From NCBI GenBank assembly GCA_900316645.1, contig ONDP01000027.1:1-64000 (forward strand): a stretch of 64,000 nucleotides of DNA, written 5' to 3'. This stretch comes from an uncultured Prevotellaceae bacterium (GTDB taxonomy: Bacteria > Bacteroidota > Bacteroidia > Bacteroidales > Bacteroidaceae). Each line of letters starts with the position of its first letter. The stretch's first letter is position 1. The notes beneath the pieces were generated by a model. That model was not told where the DNA came from. It did no database searches and saw only the letters and a program-made list of their open reading frames with translations. A program made the translations under genes and the position numbers. This document shows, piece after piece, positions 62,367-64,000 of the stretch.

Positions 62367-62873
62367 ATGAATCCAATCGTAAGTGTAATCATGGGCAGCA
62401 CAAGTGATCTGCCCGTCATGGAAAAAGCCTGCAAGTTCTTAGACGATATGCAGGTACCGTTTGAAGTCAATGCCCTGTCAGCCCATCGCACACCCGAGGC
62501 AGTCGAGGCATTCGCACGTAATGCCAAGAGTCGTGGCATTCGAGTTATCATCGCAGCAGCAGGCATGGCAGCAGCACTCCCCGGAGTCATTGCCGCCAGC
62601 ACCACCCTGCCCGTCATCGGCGTACCCATCAAGGGCATGCTCGACGGACTGGATGCCATGCTCTCCATCATCCAGATGCCCCCGGGCATCCCAGTAGCCA
62701 CCGTCGGCGTCAATGGCGCCCAGAACGCAGCCATCCTCGCTGTCGAGATACTCGCCCTCGGCGACGAAGCCATCGCCCAGCGTCTGGCCGACTACAAGGC
62801 AGGTCTCAAGGAAAAGATAGTCAAGGCAAACAAAGAATTAGCTGACGTACATTATGAGTACAAGACGAATTAG
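62367..62873 (+). CDS. purE: N5-carboxyaminoimidazole ribonucleotide mutase PurE
   Basis: Class I PurE, converting N5-CAIR to CAIR in purine synthesis. MGSTSDLPVMEKA and NALSAHRTPEAVEAFAR are the substrate loops (SD and AHRTP); IAAAGMAAALPGVIAA and GVPIKGMLDGLDA follow. Length normal (168 aa). The stop overlaps ispG by 20 bp, so the pair are coupled. A REP-like palindrome lies in the leader. Confidence 0.95.
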   Translation: MNPIVSVIMGSTSDLPVMEKACKFLDDMQVPFEVNALSAHRTPEAVEAFARNAKSRGIRVIIAAAGMAAALPGVIAASTTLPVIGVPIKGMLDGLDAMLSIIQMPPGIPVATVGVNGAQNAAILAVEILALGDEAIAQRLADYKAGLKEKIVKANKELADVHYEYKTN

Positions 62874-64000
62874 CAGTGTCACCCACGTAGGCAATATCGC
62901 CATCGGAGGTGACAACCCCATCCGCATCCAGTCCATGGCCACTGTCGATACCAACGACACCGAGGGCTGTGTGGCACAGGCCAAGCGCATCATCGATGCC
63001 GGTGGCGAACTGGTGCGCTTCACCACCCAGGGCACCCGCGAGGCAGAGAACATGAAGAACATCTCCGCACGCCTCAAGGCCGACGGCTATACCGCCCCCC
63101 TTGTTGCCGATGTCCATTTCACCGCCCATGTCGCCGATGTCGCAGCCCAGTATTGCGAGAAGGTACGCATCAATCCGGGCAACTATGTCGATCCCGGGCG
63201 CACCTTCAAGCACCTCGAATACACCGATGCCGAGTACGCTGCCGAGTTGCAGAAGATAGAAGCCAAGTTCGTGCCCTTCCTCAACATCTGCAAGCAGCAC
63301 CACACCGCCATCCGCATCGGTGTCAACCACGGCTCGCTGTCCGATCGCATCATGTCGCGCTATGGCGACACCCCCGAGGGCATTGTCGAGAGCTGCATGG
63401 AGTTCCTGCGCATCTGTAAGCGCGAGCATTTCAACGATGTCGTCATCAGCATCAAGGCCAGCAACACCGTTGTCATGGTCACCACCGTGCGCCTCCTTGT
63501 CAAGACCATGGATAGCGAGGATATGCACTATCCCCTCCATCTTGGCGTCACCGAGGCAGGCGAGGGCGAAGACGGTCGCATCAAGTCAGCCGTCGGCATC
63601 GGAGCCCTGCTCACTGAGGGCATCGGCGACACCATCCGTGTCTCGCTGAGCGAAGAGCCCGAGTGTGAAATCCCCGTCGCCCGCAAGCTCGTCGAGTTAG
63701 CCGAGAGCCTCCCCCTGCCCCTCCGCAAGGACGGTGATGGAGAGCGCATGTACATCGAGGGCGACACCCTCCACCTCATCCTCTCCGCCCCCGACTGGGA
63801 GACCTTCCAGCTCAAGGCAGCCATGGCGTCCGGCTCCCTCCTCATCGATCGCAAAGCCACCAATCTCGTCATCGAATCCGCCACACCCAACCTCCCCTCT
63901 CTTTTAGGAGAGGGGTCGGGGGAGAGGCTTCTTTTAGCCGACGCCATCCTCCAGGCCGCTCGCATCAAGTTCACCAAGACCGAGTACATCTCCTGTCCCG
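62854..64000 (+). CDS. ispG: 4-hydroxy-3-methylbut-2-enyl diphosphate synthase IspG, 3' end cut off
   Basis: The ATG at 62854 begins MSTRRISSVTHVGNIAIGG. Conserved IspG/GcpE stretches follow: NPIRIQSMATVDTND, APLVADVHFTAHVA, KVRINPGNYVD and VVISIKASNTVVMV. The Bacteroidetes/plant-type insertion domain (about residues 250-330 onward) is present, so this is the long form. The frame stays open for at least 382 codons and leaves the window at EYISCP, the start of the Fe-S cysteine motif; the rest is outside. A REP-like palindrome (63891-63928) encodes PNLPSLLGEGSG in frame before LLADAIL. Second-last step of the MEP isoprenoid pathway. Confidence 0.93.
   Translation, partial: MSTRRISSVTHVGNIAIGGDNPIRIQSMATVDTNDTEGCVAQAKRIIDAGGELVRFTTQGTREAENMKNISARLKADGYTAPLVADVHFTAHVADVAAQYCEKVRINPGNYVDPGRTFKHLEYTDAEYAAELQKIEAKFVPFLNICKQHHTAIRIGVNHGSLSDRIMSRYGDTPEGIVESCMEFLRICKREHFNDVVISIKASNTVVMVTTVRLLVKTMDSEDMHYPLHLGVTEAGEGEDGRIKSAVGIGALLTEGIGDTIRVSLSEEPECEIPVARKLVELAESLPLPLRKDGDGERMYIEGDTLHLILSAPDWETFQLKAAMASGSLLIDRKATNLVIESATPNLPSLLGEGSGERLLLADAILQAARIKFTKTEYISCP
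63891..63928. repeat. REP-like palindrome copy 3, inside ispG
   Basis: CCTCCCCTCTCTTTTAGGAG continuing to AGGGGTCGGGGGAGAGG; arms CCCCTCTC/GAGAGGGG. It encodes about 12 residues in frame. Confidence 0.9.

Overview
The window looks like a chromosome segment of a Bacteroidales bacterium, most likely Prevotella or a close relative. The reasons are the Bacteroidetes -33/-7 promoters (TTTG, 19-21 bp, TAnnTTTG) in front of many genes, the near absence of Shine-Dalgarno sequences, a BspA-type leucine-rich surface protein with a Prevotella-style C-terminal sorting tail, a GH95 fucosidase, an acetate:succinate CoA-transferase, and the long Bacteroidetes-type IspG. The species call is inference; no rRNA or marker set is present.

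Layout. 0-0.5 kb: a 3' half of tRNA-Asn with its terminator, direct repeats and a palindrome, probably the edge of an integrated element. 0.5-8.4 kb: small exported proteins, two secreted alpha/beta hydrolases and a 1,130-residue BspA-like protein. 8.5-17.5 kb: an accessory island with an AAA_14/DUF4143 ATPase, two head-to-head truncated genes, an adenine-methyltransferase restriction-modification locus and a repeat-rich non-coding stretch. The island also holds two copies of an unrecognised cassette: promoter, structured leader RNA, 85-codon ORF and 3' hairpin. 17.6-32.9 kb: an envelope glycan cluster of six sugar-transfer/aminotransferase genes, a lipid A-type acyltransferase, two LtaS-like phosphoglycerol transferases and an MsbA-like exporter, ending in miaB. 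32.9-45.4 kb: a repeat protein, DUF3737, a PatB-type C-S lyase, a GH95 fucosidase, a CtpA protease, parE, an acyltransferase, a THUMP-like methyltransferase and a fucose/arabinose isomerase-family protein. 45.4-59 kb: hemolysin III, a zeta-toxin pair, a rod-shaped RNA candidate, DUF4468, a CoA-transferase, cysS, Fic, a C1 peptidase, a U32 protein, sufE and three tandem histidine acid phosphatases. 59-64 kb: a conserved hypothetical, rpoN, a PAP2-like protein, purE and a partial ispG, visibly richer in GC than the island.

Most striking. (1) Both cassette copies start at a good -33/-7 promoter. Both make a leader with a GNRA hairpin whose stem differs by compensating changes. Both end in a hairpin whose loop is exactly complementary (9 nt, CAAGAGCAG with CTGCTCTTG) to the start of the leader. 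(2) The window is riddled with short tandem arrays of two period classes, about 22 bp and 7 bp. Nearly every locus has its own unit; many sit at gene borders, and some lie inside conserved coding sequences (cysS, a THUMP-like methyltransferase). A REP-like palindrome also interrupts ispG and a conserved hypothetical. (3) A nested palindrome of about 37 bp of pairing lies upstream of the restriction-modification genes. (4) A rod-like RNA candidate precedes the DUF4468 gene.

Starts were moved downstream of a longer reading frame where a -7 box, a signal peptide or an alternative TTG/ATG made the longer start implausible; this is stated per gene.
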